Part shown: in pieces, positions 42,093-50,245 of the stretch
How positions within the stretch are numbered: the stretch's first letter is position 1
Layout of the letters: each line of letters starts with the position of its first letter
Origin: an uncultured bacterium
GTDB lineage: Bacteria; Muiribacteriota; Ozemobacteria; Ozemobacterales; Ozemobacteraceae
Assembly (NCBI GenBank): GCA_900317935.1
Contig: ONIU01000008.1
Coordinates: 1-57,635, forward strand
Direction: 5' to 3'
Length of the DNA: 57,635 nucleotides
Notes under the pieces: generated by a model
The model's database searches: none
The model's input: the letters and a program-made list of their open reading frames with translations, nothing else
What the model was told of the DNA's origin: nothing
Translations under genes and position numbers: made by a program

Positions 42093-43556
42093 ATGAGTAA
42101 CAATAACAATCAGAATAATGCTTCCAAGAAATCTCAGGAAGCAGTTACACCAAAATCAGAAGATATTTCTCGCTGGTATACAGACGTTGTTTTAAAAGCT
42201 AAAATGGCCGATTATTCTCCAGTAAAAGGCTGTATGGTAATAAGACCCTACGGTTATTCTATTTGGGAAAACATACAAAAGATTCTTGATACTGAATTTA
42301 AGCGTCTTGGGCATACTAATGCCTATTTTCCTCTTTTGATTCCTGAAAGCTTTTTCACAAAAGAAGCTGAACACGTTGAAGGTTTTGCTCCGGAAGTTGC
42401 CTGGGTTACTCACGGCGGCGGAGAAGAATTAGAAGAAAAATTAGCAATCAGACCTACTTCAGAAACTATTATAGGTTATATGTTTGCAAAATGGATAGAC
42501 AGCTATCGTGATTTGCCAGTAAAAATCAATCAGTGGGCAAATGTTATGCGCTGGGAAAAGGTTACCAGACCTTTCTTAAGAACAACTGAATTCTTGTGGC
42601 AGGAAGGTCATACTGCTCACCGCACTCACGAAGAAGCAAAAGAAGAAGTTATGACAATGCTCAAAGTCTATCAGGATTTTGTTGAACATGATTTGGCTAT
42701 TCCGTTAGTTACAGGTGAAAAGAGCCAGAAGGAAAAATTTGCAGGCGCTTTGAACACTTATACAATCGAAGCTTTGATGCCGGATGGTCAGGCTTTGCAG
42801 TCAGGCACTTCTCACGATTTAGGTCAGAACTTCGCAAATGCATTTGATGTTCAGTTCCTAGATTCTGATGGAACTCACAAACACGTTTGGAGCACTTCAT
42901 GGGGTATTTCAACACGTATTATCGGTGCTTTGATTATGGTTCACGGCGATGACAAGGGTTTGAGACTGCCTCCAAGAGTAGCTCCGATTCAGGCTGTTGT
43001 TATTCCTATAGTTAATAAGACTGGTGCTGATGCTATTAATGCAAAAGCCAGAGAACTTGCAAAACGTCTTGCCGATGCTGGATTAAGAGTTGAATGTGAC
43101 GATAGAGATGGTTACAGACCAGGTTGGAAGTATTCTGAATACGAAATGAAGGGTGTTCCTCTAAGAGTAGAAATCGGTGCAAAAGACATGGAAAAGAACC
43201 AGGTCTGCCTTGTAAGACGTGATACAGGTGAAAAGATGTTTATTCCTGAAGCAGAAATGGAAGCAACTGCAAAACGCCTTATGGAAGAAATTCAGCAGGG
43301 TCTATTCAAGCAAGCTAAGGAAATTCTTGATACCAAGACTTTCAGAGCAAACAGCTTCGAAGAATTTGTTGATGTAATCAAGGTTAAACATGGAATGGCA
43401 GATCTTTGCTGGTGTGGCGACCAGGCTTGTGAAGACCGCTTCAAAGCAGAAGTAGGTGCAACAATCAGATGTTTGAATAATCGTGAAATTGATGGTAACT
43501 GCGTTTGCTGCGGTAAACCAGCTAAACACAGAGTTTTCGTAGCTCGTTCTTACTAA
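42093..43556 (+). CDS. proS: Prolyl-tRNA synthetase, type 3 (archaeal/eukaryote-like)
   Basis: 487 residues, the length of the short ProS form without the editing insertion. Class II motifs are seen: motif 1 around GYSIWENIQKILDTEFKRLG, motif 2 VMRWEKVTRPFLRTTEFLWQ, and the HTAH element in EGHTAHRTHEEA. Motif 3 has the consensus Arg in the last core helix (STRIIGALIMVHGDD). The anticodon-binding domain follows, and the end is a zinc-binding domain with CWCGDQAC and CVCCGKPAKHRVFVARSY. It charges tRNA-Pro. Family A repeats begin right at its stop. It is a single-gene unit with a strong promoter. Confidence 0.96.
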   Translation: MSNNNNQNNASKKSQEAVTPKSEDISRWYTDVVLKAKMADYSPVKGCMVIRPYGYSIWENIQKILDTEFKRLGHTNAYFPLLIPESFFTKEAEHVEGFAPEVAWVTHGGGEELEEKLAIRPTSETIIGYMFAKWIDSYRDLPVKINQWANVMRWEKVTRPFLRTTEFLWQEGHTAHRTHEEAKEEVMTMLKVYQDFVEHDLAIPLVTGEKSQKEKFAGALNTYTIEALMPDGQALQSGTSHDLGQNFANAFDVQFLDSDGTHKHVWSTSWGISTRIIGALIMVHGDDKGLRLPPRVAPIQAVVIPIVNKTGADAINAKARELAKRLADAGLRVECDDRDGYRPGWKYSEYEMKGVPLRVEIGAKDMEKNQVCLVRRDTGEKMFIPEAEMEATAKRLMEEIQQGLFKQAKEILDTKTFRANSFEEFVDVIKVKHGMADLCWCGDQACEDRFKAEVGATIRCLNNREIDGNCVCCGKPAKHRVFVARSY

Positions 43557-43610
43557 GTTATAAGACATAAGACACAAGTTACAAGATATAAGATACAAGT
43601 TACAAGTTAA
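43557..43610. repeat. Family A array (single orientation) after proS
   Basis: GTTATAAGACATAAG, ACACAAGTTACAAG, ATACAAGTTACAAG units start on the base after the proS stop and run into the terminator. Only one arm is present here, unlike the arrays at 29868 and 34337. Confidence 0.75.
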
Positions 43611-43642
43611 AAAAATGCTTGGTTTAATCCAAGCATTTTTTT
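43610..43642 (+). terminator. Rho-independent terminator of proS
   Basis: AAATGCTTGG / CCAAGCATTT stem with loop TTTAAT and a T tract ending at 43642. Confidence 0.92.
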
Positions 43643-43677
43643 GTGATGTTCATTTAGCTAGAATTAGATCATATTAA

Positions 43678-43758
43678 TTGTCTACACATTTGTCATAATA
43701 AGTATAGCGTATGGGCTTTAGCCCTGAAAGCTATACGATTATGACAATGTGTAGACAA
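43678..43758. repeat. 81-bp palindromic element, copy 2
   Basis: Terminal TTGTCTACACAT/ATGTGTAGACAA, then TTGTCATAA/TTATGACAA, GTATAGC/GCTATAC and a central GGGCT-TT-AGCCC. It is the reverse complement of 11102-11180 with a few changes. In copy 1 one central C has become T, which turns a G-C pair into a G-U pair and keeps the fold. Confidence 0.9.
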
Positions 43759-43843
43759 CAAAATAAAGAAATACTAATTTTACAGCAGATTTCCAGTTTT
43801 CGGACAATCATATTTTGCAAAAGTATAATATTAAAAAGCGCTA

Positions 43844-43882
43844 CAAAAAAACAGCCAATTTTTAACAATTGGCTGTTTTTTA
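43844..43882. terminator. Bidirectional terminator between proS and the pilT operon
   Basis: AAAAAACAGCCAATT / AATTGGCTGTTTTTT stem with loop TTTAAC. A tracts on both sides make it fit either strand. It ends the minus-strand HEAT-TPR gene (stop at 43891). Confidence 0.92.
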
Positions 43883-43890
43883 GATTCACT

Positions 43891-46308
43891 TTAATTAAGT
43901 GGCAAGCCGCTACGAATTGTTTGAGATAGAGACATTAGCATCTTTTCTATCTGTTTACCCTTAGGAGCAACTTTTATAGCTTGGTCAACGATTCCTGAAG
44001 CTTCACTTCTTTTACCCATTTTGTATTGTGCCATAGCTAAATAATAACCTATTTCAGGATTATCTGATTCTAGCTTAAACAAATTGTCCAGCAGACGAAT
44101 TGCTGTTTCGTTTTTCCCAAGAATAGCACAAGCAGTGCCCATATCTTGATGTATGCGGCGCTTCATGTTTGGAGATGCTTCAAGTTCGCCTTGTAGGAAC
44201 AACTGGTATACTTCACATACCTTTTCCCAGTTTTTGGTTTTTCTATAGCATTTACCCAATAGGAAATTGGCTTTTGCATTGTCTGGATTTTGTTTCAGAA
44301 AAGCTGTCAGATGTTCTATAGCCTGGTTGTATTCACCCTGGTCGCAAAGAATTATACCCATATATACATTAATTGATGCTGGAGGATTTTCATTATTTGC
44401 TAGAGATTTATTGAATTCTTCAATTGCTTTTGGATATTTACCAAGATTATAAGCTTTTAGACCGGCTTTATAATGAGGAGCCGAACGCTTTTTCTTTATT
44501 AGACCTTCGGGTTTGCCAGCCATATTGAGCATATCTAAGTCTTGGAAAGTAGGTAGTGAGAATCCTTCGTTTCCGATTGTTCCTGCTATGTTGGATTCAG
44601 AACCAGGAATATTTAAATCAAGATTGAAATTAAGGAAATCTGCTGGTGGATTGTTGGATGCTGCATTGTTGTTTGCAGAGGCATCCAGTGATGGTAAACC
44701 CATAGCTGACTTAGCGTTGGATGCAGGTTTTATTTGAGAAACATTATTGGTGCTCTGCTTCTTTTGAACTGGTTGCTGCATAGGCATATTAATCGGAGCT
44801 ACAGGTTCATTGCCAGTAAATGCCCTCAATAGTTTTGGAGGCATTTTATCGCCTTGAATTATTAAGTCTATTATTCCTTCAACAGATGGAATAATTAAAT
44901 CTAGTTGATTTTGATTTCGAATTTTTTCAAATCTTTTAAATACTTCTTCTAATGCATTTAAATCCCCGGATTCAAGCATGATAGTTGTTATGTTCTGAAT
45001 AACAAAAGGATCATGCTGTTCAAGTCTGGGTGCAACATTCTTTACTTCTTCTATACCACCAATAGAAACGAGAGCTTTTAAAAGACTTTTTACTACAGGT
45101 AATCTTTTATCTTTAAAATGAATTTTTAATGAATTCATTGCGCTATCGCTAGGATGAGTTGCTAAGAACTTCAAGCAGGCTTCAATATTTGGAGCCGCTC
45201 GTTCATTTTTTAGCAGATTTACTATTGGAGCAGATTCAAAAGCAGGAATAGATGCAATCATATCTACTGCATATTTTCTAATCCATTTATTGTTGTCAGA
45301 TAAAACTTTATTGATGTTAGAACTTATAAATTCATGCGGAAAATTCTTTAAAGACTGAATCATACGTTTTCTGACGGTTTCATTTTCGTCTACGATGAGT
45401 TTTTCAGCTTCATTAAAGAAATCTATTGGCGGTATCATGCATAGAATAAAAGCAGCACTTCTTCTAAGCTGAACGTCATCAGAGTTACACATTTCTATTA
45501 TTTGGGCTTTGACTTTTTCGGGTGTAATCTTGGCCATTGCAAGAATTGCATTAGCTCTGATTCTGTTATTTGGGTCGTTGAGATAAGGAACTATTCTTTT
45601 GCGAAGTTCTTCGACTGGAAGTTTAAGATCGCCGATTGCTTCAATAGCATTTGCTCTTAAACGAGCATCTCTTGCTTGAAGAGCATCATCAAAAGCGCTT
45701 AGAAGGGTAATACTCTTAAATCTGGATAGGAAAGATATCATGAGGGCTTTACGTCGTAAATCTGTATCTGCCTGATACTTTTCTATAAGAATAGGGATTG
45801 TATCCAATTCTTTCATTTTGCAGAGCAAACGCAGAATAGTCATGGATATCCATTCATCTGGGTCGGAAATATATTCACACATTGCTAAGGCTGCTTCTCT
45901 GCCACCTATATTGTATAGTGCATAGGCGGCCTGGAAACGAACCTGTCTGTCTTCATCCTTTAAATATTCTTTAATAGGAAGAACCAACTCAGGTTTTTTT
46001 AGATTGCCAAGACATTCTACCATTAGGTCTCTATGAAGAGTTTGTGGATCTTTAAGCTTTTCGAGGAAATAGTCAACGGTTTCTTTAACATCAAAAAGAG
46101 AAAGAGCAACTATCGCATCGCAACTTTCTGGATTTTTGTTTGCATAATCATAAATAATTTTGTAGTAATTGCTTATCCCTATTTTGGCTAAAATATATAT
46201 AAGTTTGCTTTTGCTTTCAGTACTAAACTTACCATTTAGTTTTTCACAGATAATTGTAGCAAGTTTGACTCTTAATTCGGAAATATGTCTATAGGCTGAT
46301 TCTTTCAT
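43891..46308 (-). CDS. HEAT-repeat and TPR protein of the pilT operon
   Basis: 805 residues, no signal peptide. Residues 1-500 are about twelve HEAT repeats (DRQVRFQAAYALYNIGGREA, DARLRANAIEAIGDLKLPVE, NNRIRANAILAMAKITPEKV). A Pro/Asn/Ser-rich linker (about 510-590) follows. The C-terminal 210 residues are TPRs (YKAGLKAYNLGKYPKAIEEF, NPDNAKANFLLGKCYRKTKN, KLESDNPEIGYYLAMAQYKM). It is a large scaffold. Its start coincides with the stop of the second PilT-like gene (shared base 46308), so it is translated with the pilus motors and probably organises them. Confidence 0.9.
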   Translation of the reverse strand: MKESAYRHISELRVKLATIICEKLNGKFSTESKSKLIYILAKIGISNYYKIIYDYANKNPESCDAIVALSLFDVKETVDYFLEKLKDPQTLHRDLMVECLGNLKKPELVLPIKEYLKDEDRQVRFQAAYALYNIGGREAALAMCEYISDPDEWISMTILRLLCKMKELDTIPILIEKYQADTDLRRKALMISFLSRFKSITLLSAFDDALQARDARLRANAIEAIGDLKLPVEELRKRIVPYLNDPNNRIRANAILAMAKITPEKVKAQIIEMCNSDDVQLRRSAAFILCMIPPIDFFNEAEKLIVDENETVRKRMIQSLKNFPHEFISSNINKVLSDNNKWIRKYAVDMIASIPAFESAPIVNLLKNERAAPNIEACLKFLATHPSDSAMNSLKIHFKDKRLPVVKSLLKALVSIGGIEEVKNVAPRLEQHDPFVIQNITTIMLESGDLNALEEVFKRFEKIRNQNQLDLIIPSVEGIIDLIIQGDKMPPKLLRAFTGNEPVAPINMPMQQPVQKKQSTNNVSQIKPASNAKSAMGLPSLDASANNNAASNNPPADFLNFNLDLNIPGSESNIAGTIGNEGFSLPTFQDLDMLNMAGKPEGLIKKKRSAPHYKAGLKAYNLGKYPKAIEEFNKSLANNENPPASINVYMGIILCDQGEYNQAIEHLTAFLKQNPDNAKANFLLGKCYRKTKNWEKVCEVYQLFLQGELEASPNMKRRIHQDMGTACAILGKNETAIRLLDNLFKLESDNPEIGYYLAMAQYKMGKRSEASGIVDQAIKVAPKGKQIEKMLMSLSQTIRSGLPLN

Positions 46309-47351
46309 TATTCAACCTCCTCAAGCAAATTGTCGATAAACTCTTGATTGAGATTTTCATTACGTTTAAGTTTTTCTAACGACTCTTTAAAGGTTATACA
46401 ACCTTCTCTTCTAGCCATAACCATTGCTGTTGACAATTGGTTGTATTTGTGGTCACGGATAAGGTTTCTCATCCCAGCATTTACTATCATTAGTTCGCAT
46501 GCTACAGCTGGTTTTTGCTTAAAATCTATATTAGGAATAAGAATTTGAGAGAATATTCCAATAAGACTAAGACTTAGTTGGTTTCTTGCTTCATCTTGTT
46601 TTCCTGGAGGATACATACTGATTATGTGTTCTATTGTTTGTGCCGGTCCGAAAGTAGGAAGTGAAGAAATAACCAGGTGGCCTGTTTCTGCTGCCATCAA
46701 GGCTTGTTCAACAATTCCACGTTCTCCAAGTTGTCCAAGAATCATTACGTCAGGGTCTTCTCGAAGAGCATTTGTTAATGCGTCAAGGTAAGTTGGAATT
46801 ACTTTACCTACTTCTACCTGAGTAAATACGGACTGTTTAGGTTTGTAGATTATTTCTACAGGATTTTCCATGGTTATGATATGTCTTGCATATCTTTCAT
46901 TTATGGCTTCAGCCATTGCTGCTACAGTAAGGGTTTTCCCGCAGCATACAGGACCTGTTACCAAAAACAGACCTCTAGGCATAGATGCGATATTTATCAG
47001 GGTATCTGGCAAACCGAGACTTTTTACTGTTGGAACATCATTGGGAATGAATCTGAAAGAACCTGCAACACCGTCTCTTTGCTGGTAGATGTAATATCTG
47101 ATTCTTGTCTGACTACTACCTAAGGTAAAGATTGATGATGTGTTGAATTTGTTTTGCAGATTTTCCTGCTGTTTTGCATCTAAAACAGGCAGAAAAAGGT
47201 CAAACATCTGTTGTGGAGCAAGAGCTTCGTCTTCAGAAACAATAAGATGTTTATTTACTCTATATGCAGGAGGAGCACCTGGCTTGAGTATTAAGTCACT
47301 TGCACCCATTTTTATAGCTTGTTCAAAGTATTCGTATATTTCGGGTTTCAT
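46308..47351 (-). CDS. PilT-like ATPase with altered catalytic motifs
   Basis: 347 residues, PilT/PilU length and layout (N-terminal PAS-like, C-terminal RecA-like domain). The N-terminal motif GASDLILKPGAPP is normal (GASDLHL type). Walker A is intact as GPVCCGKT. The Asp-box reads TMENPVEI (usual TIEDPIE), Walker B reads DVMILGQLGERG (usual GEMRD, so the catalytic Glu is Gln), and the His-box reads ISSLPTFG (usual FATLHTN, so the His is lost). It likely binds but does not split ATP well, as a regulatory partner of the canonical PilT next door. It overlaps both neighbours by one base. Confidence 0.9.
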   Translation of the reverse strand: MKPEIYEYFEQAIKMGASDLILKPGAPPAYRVNKHLIVSEDEALAPQQMFDLFLPVLDAKQQENLQNKFNTSSIFTLGSSQTRIRYYIYQQRDGVAGSFRFIPNDVPTVKSLGLPDTLINIASMPRGLFLVTGPVCCGKTLTVAAMAEAINERYARHIITMENPVEIIYKPKQSVFTQVEVGKVIPTYLDALTNALREDPDVMILGQLGERGIVEQALMAAETGHLVISSLPTFGPAQTIEHIISMYPPGKQDEARNQLSLSLIGIFSQILIPNIDFKQKPAVACELMIVNAGMRNLIRDHKYNQLSTAMVMARREGCITFKESLEKLKRNENLNQEFIDNLLEEVE

Positions 47352-48433
47352 TATTTATTGTCTCCAGGTACTTGTTCAAATTCTTCAACTTTTCGTTTTA
47401 CATAAGCACGGTTGTTAGCTTTTAACATACCTTCGTCTTTTGTAATCTTGTTGGAAGTTATTAGTTCTACTAAAGAATTGTCTAGAGAAATCATACCGTT
47501 TGTAGAACCTGATTCAAGATATGAAGGAATCAGATGCAGTCTGTTTTCTGTGATAAGACCTTTGATTGCTGGAATGTTTATCAATACTTCAAAAGCTGCA
47601 AGCCTGCCTCGGCCAGATTTTTTGGGAACAAGAGTCTGAGTAACTATTCCTTGGAGGTGAGATGCTAAACGAGCCATAACCTGCTGGTGCAGGTTTTTAG
47701 GACAAAGATTTACGAATCTGTCTATTGCTTGAACTGCTGTATTACTGTGAAGTGTAGCAAATACAAGTTTGCCTGACTCTGCTGCAAGAAGAGTCATTTC
47801 AACAGCATCTAGATTACGAAGTTCTCCAACCATTATTACATCGCAATCTGTTTGAAGAGCCCCTCTTATTCCTTCTTCAAATGTCGAGCAGTCTACGCCG
47901 ACCTGTCTTTGGCTGATAAGAGATTCGTTATCTTCAAAAAGGTATTCAATAGGGTCTTCTACCGTAATTATTGTCTTTTTGTAGGTGTTGTTGATATGGG
48001 TTATATATGCCGATAGAGTAGTTGATTTACCTGCTCCAGTCGCACCAGTAACCAAAACCAGACCATTTGATTTATCCGCGAATTTTCTTCCCGCTTGAGG
48101 AAGATTGATATCGTTAAATGTTAACTGTTTGAAGGGAATAACTCTGAAAACAGCATTGCCGCCTCGAAAATCATTGAACAGATTAACTCTGAATCTCGCA
48201 TTGCTGAAACTATAGCCAAGGTCAAGTTTTTGGTACTTTAGAAAAGTGATTAACTGAGCATCATCTAGAATCGCTTCTAGCATTACTTCAAAATCTTTGT
48301 GGGTTATTTCAGGCATTTCCCTAATAGGACGCATATTCCCGTCTATACGTAAAATTGGTGAATAACCTGTTTTGAAATGTAAGTCTGAAGCACCTTTTTC
48401 TATACAGAGCTTCAATAATTCGAAAATCATCAT
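47351..48433 (-). CDS. pilT: PilT: type IV pilus retraction ATPase
   Basis: 360 residues. All hexameric motor motifs are intact: GASDLHFKTGYSP, Walker A GATGAGKST (about residue 130), Asp-box TVEDPIEYLF, Walker B DVIMVGELRN, and His-box FATLHSNTAVQAIDRF. It powers pilus retraction (twitching) at the inner membrane. Two ATGs in a row are preceded by TTTGGAGGG, and the second ATG (48430) gives better spacing. It is the first gene of a three-gene operon with the altered PilT paralogue and a HEAT-TPR scaffold. No pilus assembly gene (pilB, pilC) is in the window, but four prepilin-like genes lie 3-9 kb downstream on the other strand. Confidence 0.95.
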   Translation of the reverse strand: MMIFELLKLCIEKGASDLHFKTGYSPILRIDGNMRPIREMPEITHKDFEVMLEAILDDAQLITFLKYQKLDLGYSFSNARFRVNLFNDFRGGNAVFRVIPFKQLTFNDINLPQAGRKFADKSNGLVLVTGATGAGKSTTLSAYITHINNTYKKTIITVEDPIEYLFEDNESLISQRQVGVDCSTFEEGIRGALQTDCDVIMVGELRNLDAVEMTLLAAESGKLVFATLHSNTAVQAIDRFVNLCPKNLHQQVMARLASHLQGIVTQTLVPKKSGRGRLAAFEVLINIPAIKGLITENRLHLIPSYLESGSTNGMISLDNSLVELITSNKITKDEGMLKANNRAYVKRKVEEFEQVPGDNK

Positions 48434-48538
48434 CCCTCCAAATGTGAGTAGTTTTGTTCTTAATGAAAACAGTCACAGAAAATATTTTATCAAAATTAGA
48501 TAATAAAGGCTATTTTTTTGTTTCGCTTTTTCCATCTA

Positions 48539-48567
48539 TTGATATTAGTTTGTAAGACTGTTATAAT
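48539..48567 (+). promoter_or_regulatory. Promoter of the ftsEX-envC operon
   Basis: TTGATA (48539-48544), 17-base spacer, TATAAT (48562-48567). Leader of about 48 bases to the ftsE ATG. Confidence 0.75.
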
Positions 48568-48621
48568 ATAAAAACTTAACAGTATTACAGATTATAATTT
48601 TTTATAGAGACAGCAATCCAT

Positions 48622-49305
48622 ATGATCGAATTACAGGGCGTTACAAAGATATTTCCAAACGGTGTCAGAGCACTTAATAATATTAATCTGACAATAAAAC
48701 CAGGTGATTTTGTTTTTCTGGTAGGGCCTTCCGGGGCAGGAAAAAGTACTTTCCTGAGAATGCTTTTTCGTGAAGACAAACCTACTGAAGGCAAAATTTT
48801 TATTGATGGAAAAGATATTACTGCTATGCCAGATAGCCGTATTCCTTACTTAAGAAGAAATCTAGGCATAGTTCTCCAAGATTTTCAGCTTTTAAAAAGA
48901 AGAACTGTTGCTGAAAATGTCGCTTTTGGTCTTAGAGTTATTGGGGCTTCAGAATCAGTAATAAACAATAGGGTTCAAGAAGCTTTAGAGCAAGTTGGTC
49001 TTTCTCATAAAAGAAAAATGTATCCAACAGAGCTTTCTGGTGGTGAACAGCAAAGAGTTTGTATTGCCAGAGCTATTGTAAATAATCCATTGATTCTTGT
49101 TACTGACGAACCAACTGGTAACCTTGACCCTATGATTTCCCAGGAAATCATGCAGCTATTCCTTAAGATTAATGCCAGAGGAACAACTGTAATTATGGCG
49201 ACTCATAACCACAATCTGGTTAATAAACTTCGCAAAAGAGTTCTGGCATTAGTTGAAGGTCAGATTGTAAAAGATGAAGAATGCGGCACTTACGCATACG
49301 AATAA
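48622..49305 (+). CDS. ftsE: FtsE, cell-division ABC ATPase
   Basis: 227 residues. The opening MIELQGVTKIFPNGVRALNN is typical of FtsE. Walker A is GPSGAGKST, the Q-loop lies in VLQDFQLLKRRTV, the signature is LSGGEQQR, and Walker B is LVTDEPTGNLDP. With FtsX it forms the division-site complex that switches on wall hydrolysis through EnvC-type partners. ftsX starts 18 bases later. The ribosome site is weak (GAGACAG). All catalytic residues are intact. Confidence 0.97.
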   Translation: MIELQGVTKIFPNGVRALNNINLTIKPGDFVFLVGPSGAGKSTFLRMLFREDKPTEGKIFIDGKDITAMPDSRIPYLRRNLGIVLQDFQLLKRRTVAENVAFGLRVIGASESVINNRVQEALEQVGLSHKRKMYPTELSGGEQQRVCIARAIVNNPLILVTDEPTGNLDPMISQEIMQLFLKINARGTTVIMATHNHNLVNKLRKRVLALVEGQIVKDEECGTYAYE

Positions 49306-49323
49306 AAAAGCAGGTTCTTTATA

Positions 49324-50244
49324 ATGACATTATCTAATCTTAAATTCTTTATTGTTGAAGCTTTAACAAATCTGCGAAAATCCGGTGTAATGTCTTTCAT
49401 TACTATCTCTACAATCAGTATAGCTTTGGTTATGATGGGAACCTTTCTTCTTGCCACTATGAATATGGAAGGATTCCTCTCTCAGATGCAGTCTGAAGCT
49501 TTGGTTACTGCTTATTTGAAAAAAACAGCCGATATGGATTCTGCAAATACTTTAAGTTTACGATTAACTGGTTTGGATGAAGTTGAAAAAATCCAGGTTG
49601 TTTCTCCGGAACAGGCAGCAAAAGAGCTTTTCTCTGATCCGAATGAACAGCAGTTGCTTCAAATAGGAATCACTGCAGAAGAAAATCCTCTGCCTACAAC
49701 TTTAAGAATAAAGGTCAAAAGCGGTTCTAACTTGAAGATGCTTCTCGATAAATTAAAAAATGAGCCTCTTATTGATACTTTTAGCTATGGGGAAGAACTC
49801 TATCGACAATTTGAAGGTCTTTCCAGACTTTTATGGATTTCTAGCCTTGTTGTTATTATATTATTGGGTCTGGCTTCGCTGTTTATTGTGTATAATACTG
49901 TCAGACTTACTCTGTTCATGCGACGCGAAGAAATAATTATCATGAAGCTCGTTGGGGCAACAAACTGGTTTGTTAGAGGTCCTTTTATTGTAGAAGGTCT
50001 GATTCAAGGCGTTTTTGCTTCAACTATAGCAGTATTTTTGCTCTTTTTAAGTTATAATTTTGTTTTAACTAAATTGGCAGAATTAATACCTTTCTTTACA
50101 ACCGATATTGGGGTCGACCAATTGTTCAAATTGGCAATGAAATTATTTATGATGGGTGTTGTATTAGGAGTTTCCGGCAGTCTTATATCTCTTAGGGATA
50201 TAAACAGATTTAGTCGTTCTACTGCTTTATATGAAGGCGTTTAA
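49324..50244 (+). CDS. ftsX: FtsX, cell-division ABC permease
   Basis: 306 residues with four membrane segments: TM1 about 20-45, then a large periplasmic loop (46-170), and TM2-4 near 178-200, 222-250 and 268-290. The motif MRREEIIIMKLVGATNWFVR between TM2 and TM3 is the FtsX signature. The loop binds the hydrolase or its activator, in keeping with the EnvC-like gene that starts two bases after the ftsX stop. The order ftsE-ftsX-envC is the functional unit. Confidence 0.96.
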   Translation: MTLSNLKFFIVEALTNLRKSGVMSFITISTISIALVMMGTFLLATMNMEGFLSQMQSEALVTAYLKKTADMDSANTLSLRLTGLDEVEKIQVVSPEQAAKELFSDPNEQQLLQIGITAEENPLPTTLRIKVKSGSNLKMLLDKLKNEPLIDTFSYGEELYRQFEGLSRLLWISSLVVIILLGLASLFIVYNTVRLTLFMRREEIIIMKLVGATNWFVRGPFIVEGLIQGVFASTIAVFLLFLSYNFVLTKLAELIPFFTTDIGVDQLFKLAMKLFMMGVVLGVSGSLISLRDINRFSRSTALYEGV

Positions 50245-50245
50245 T

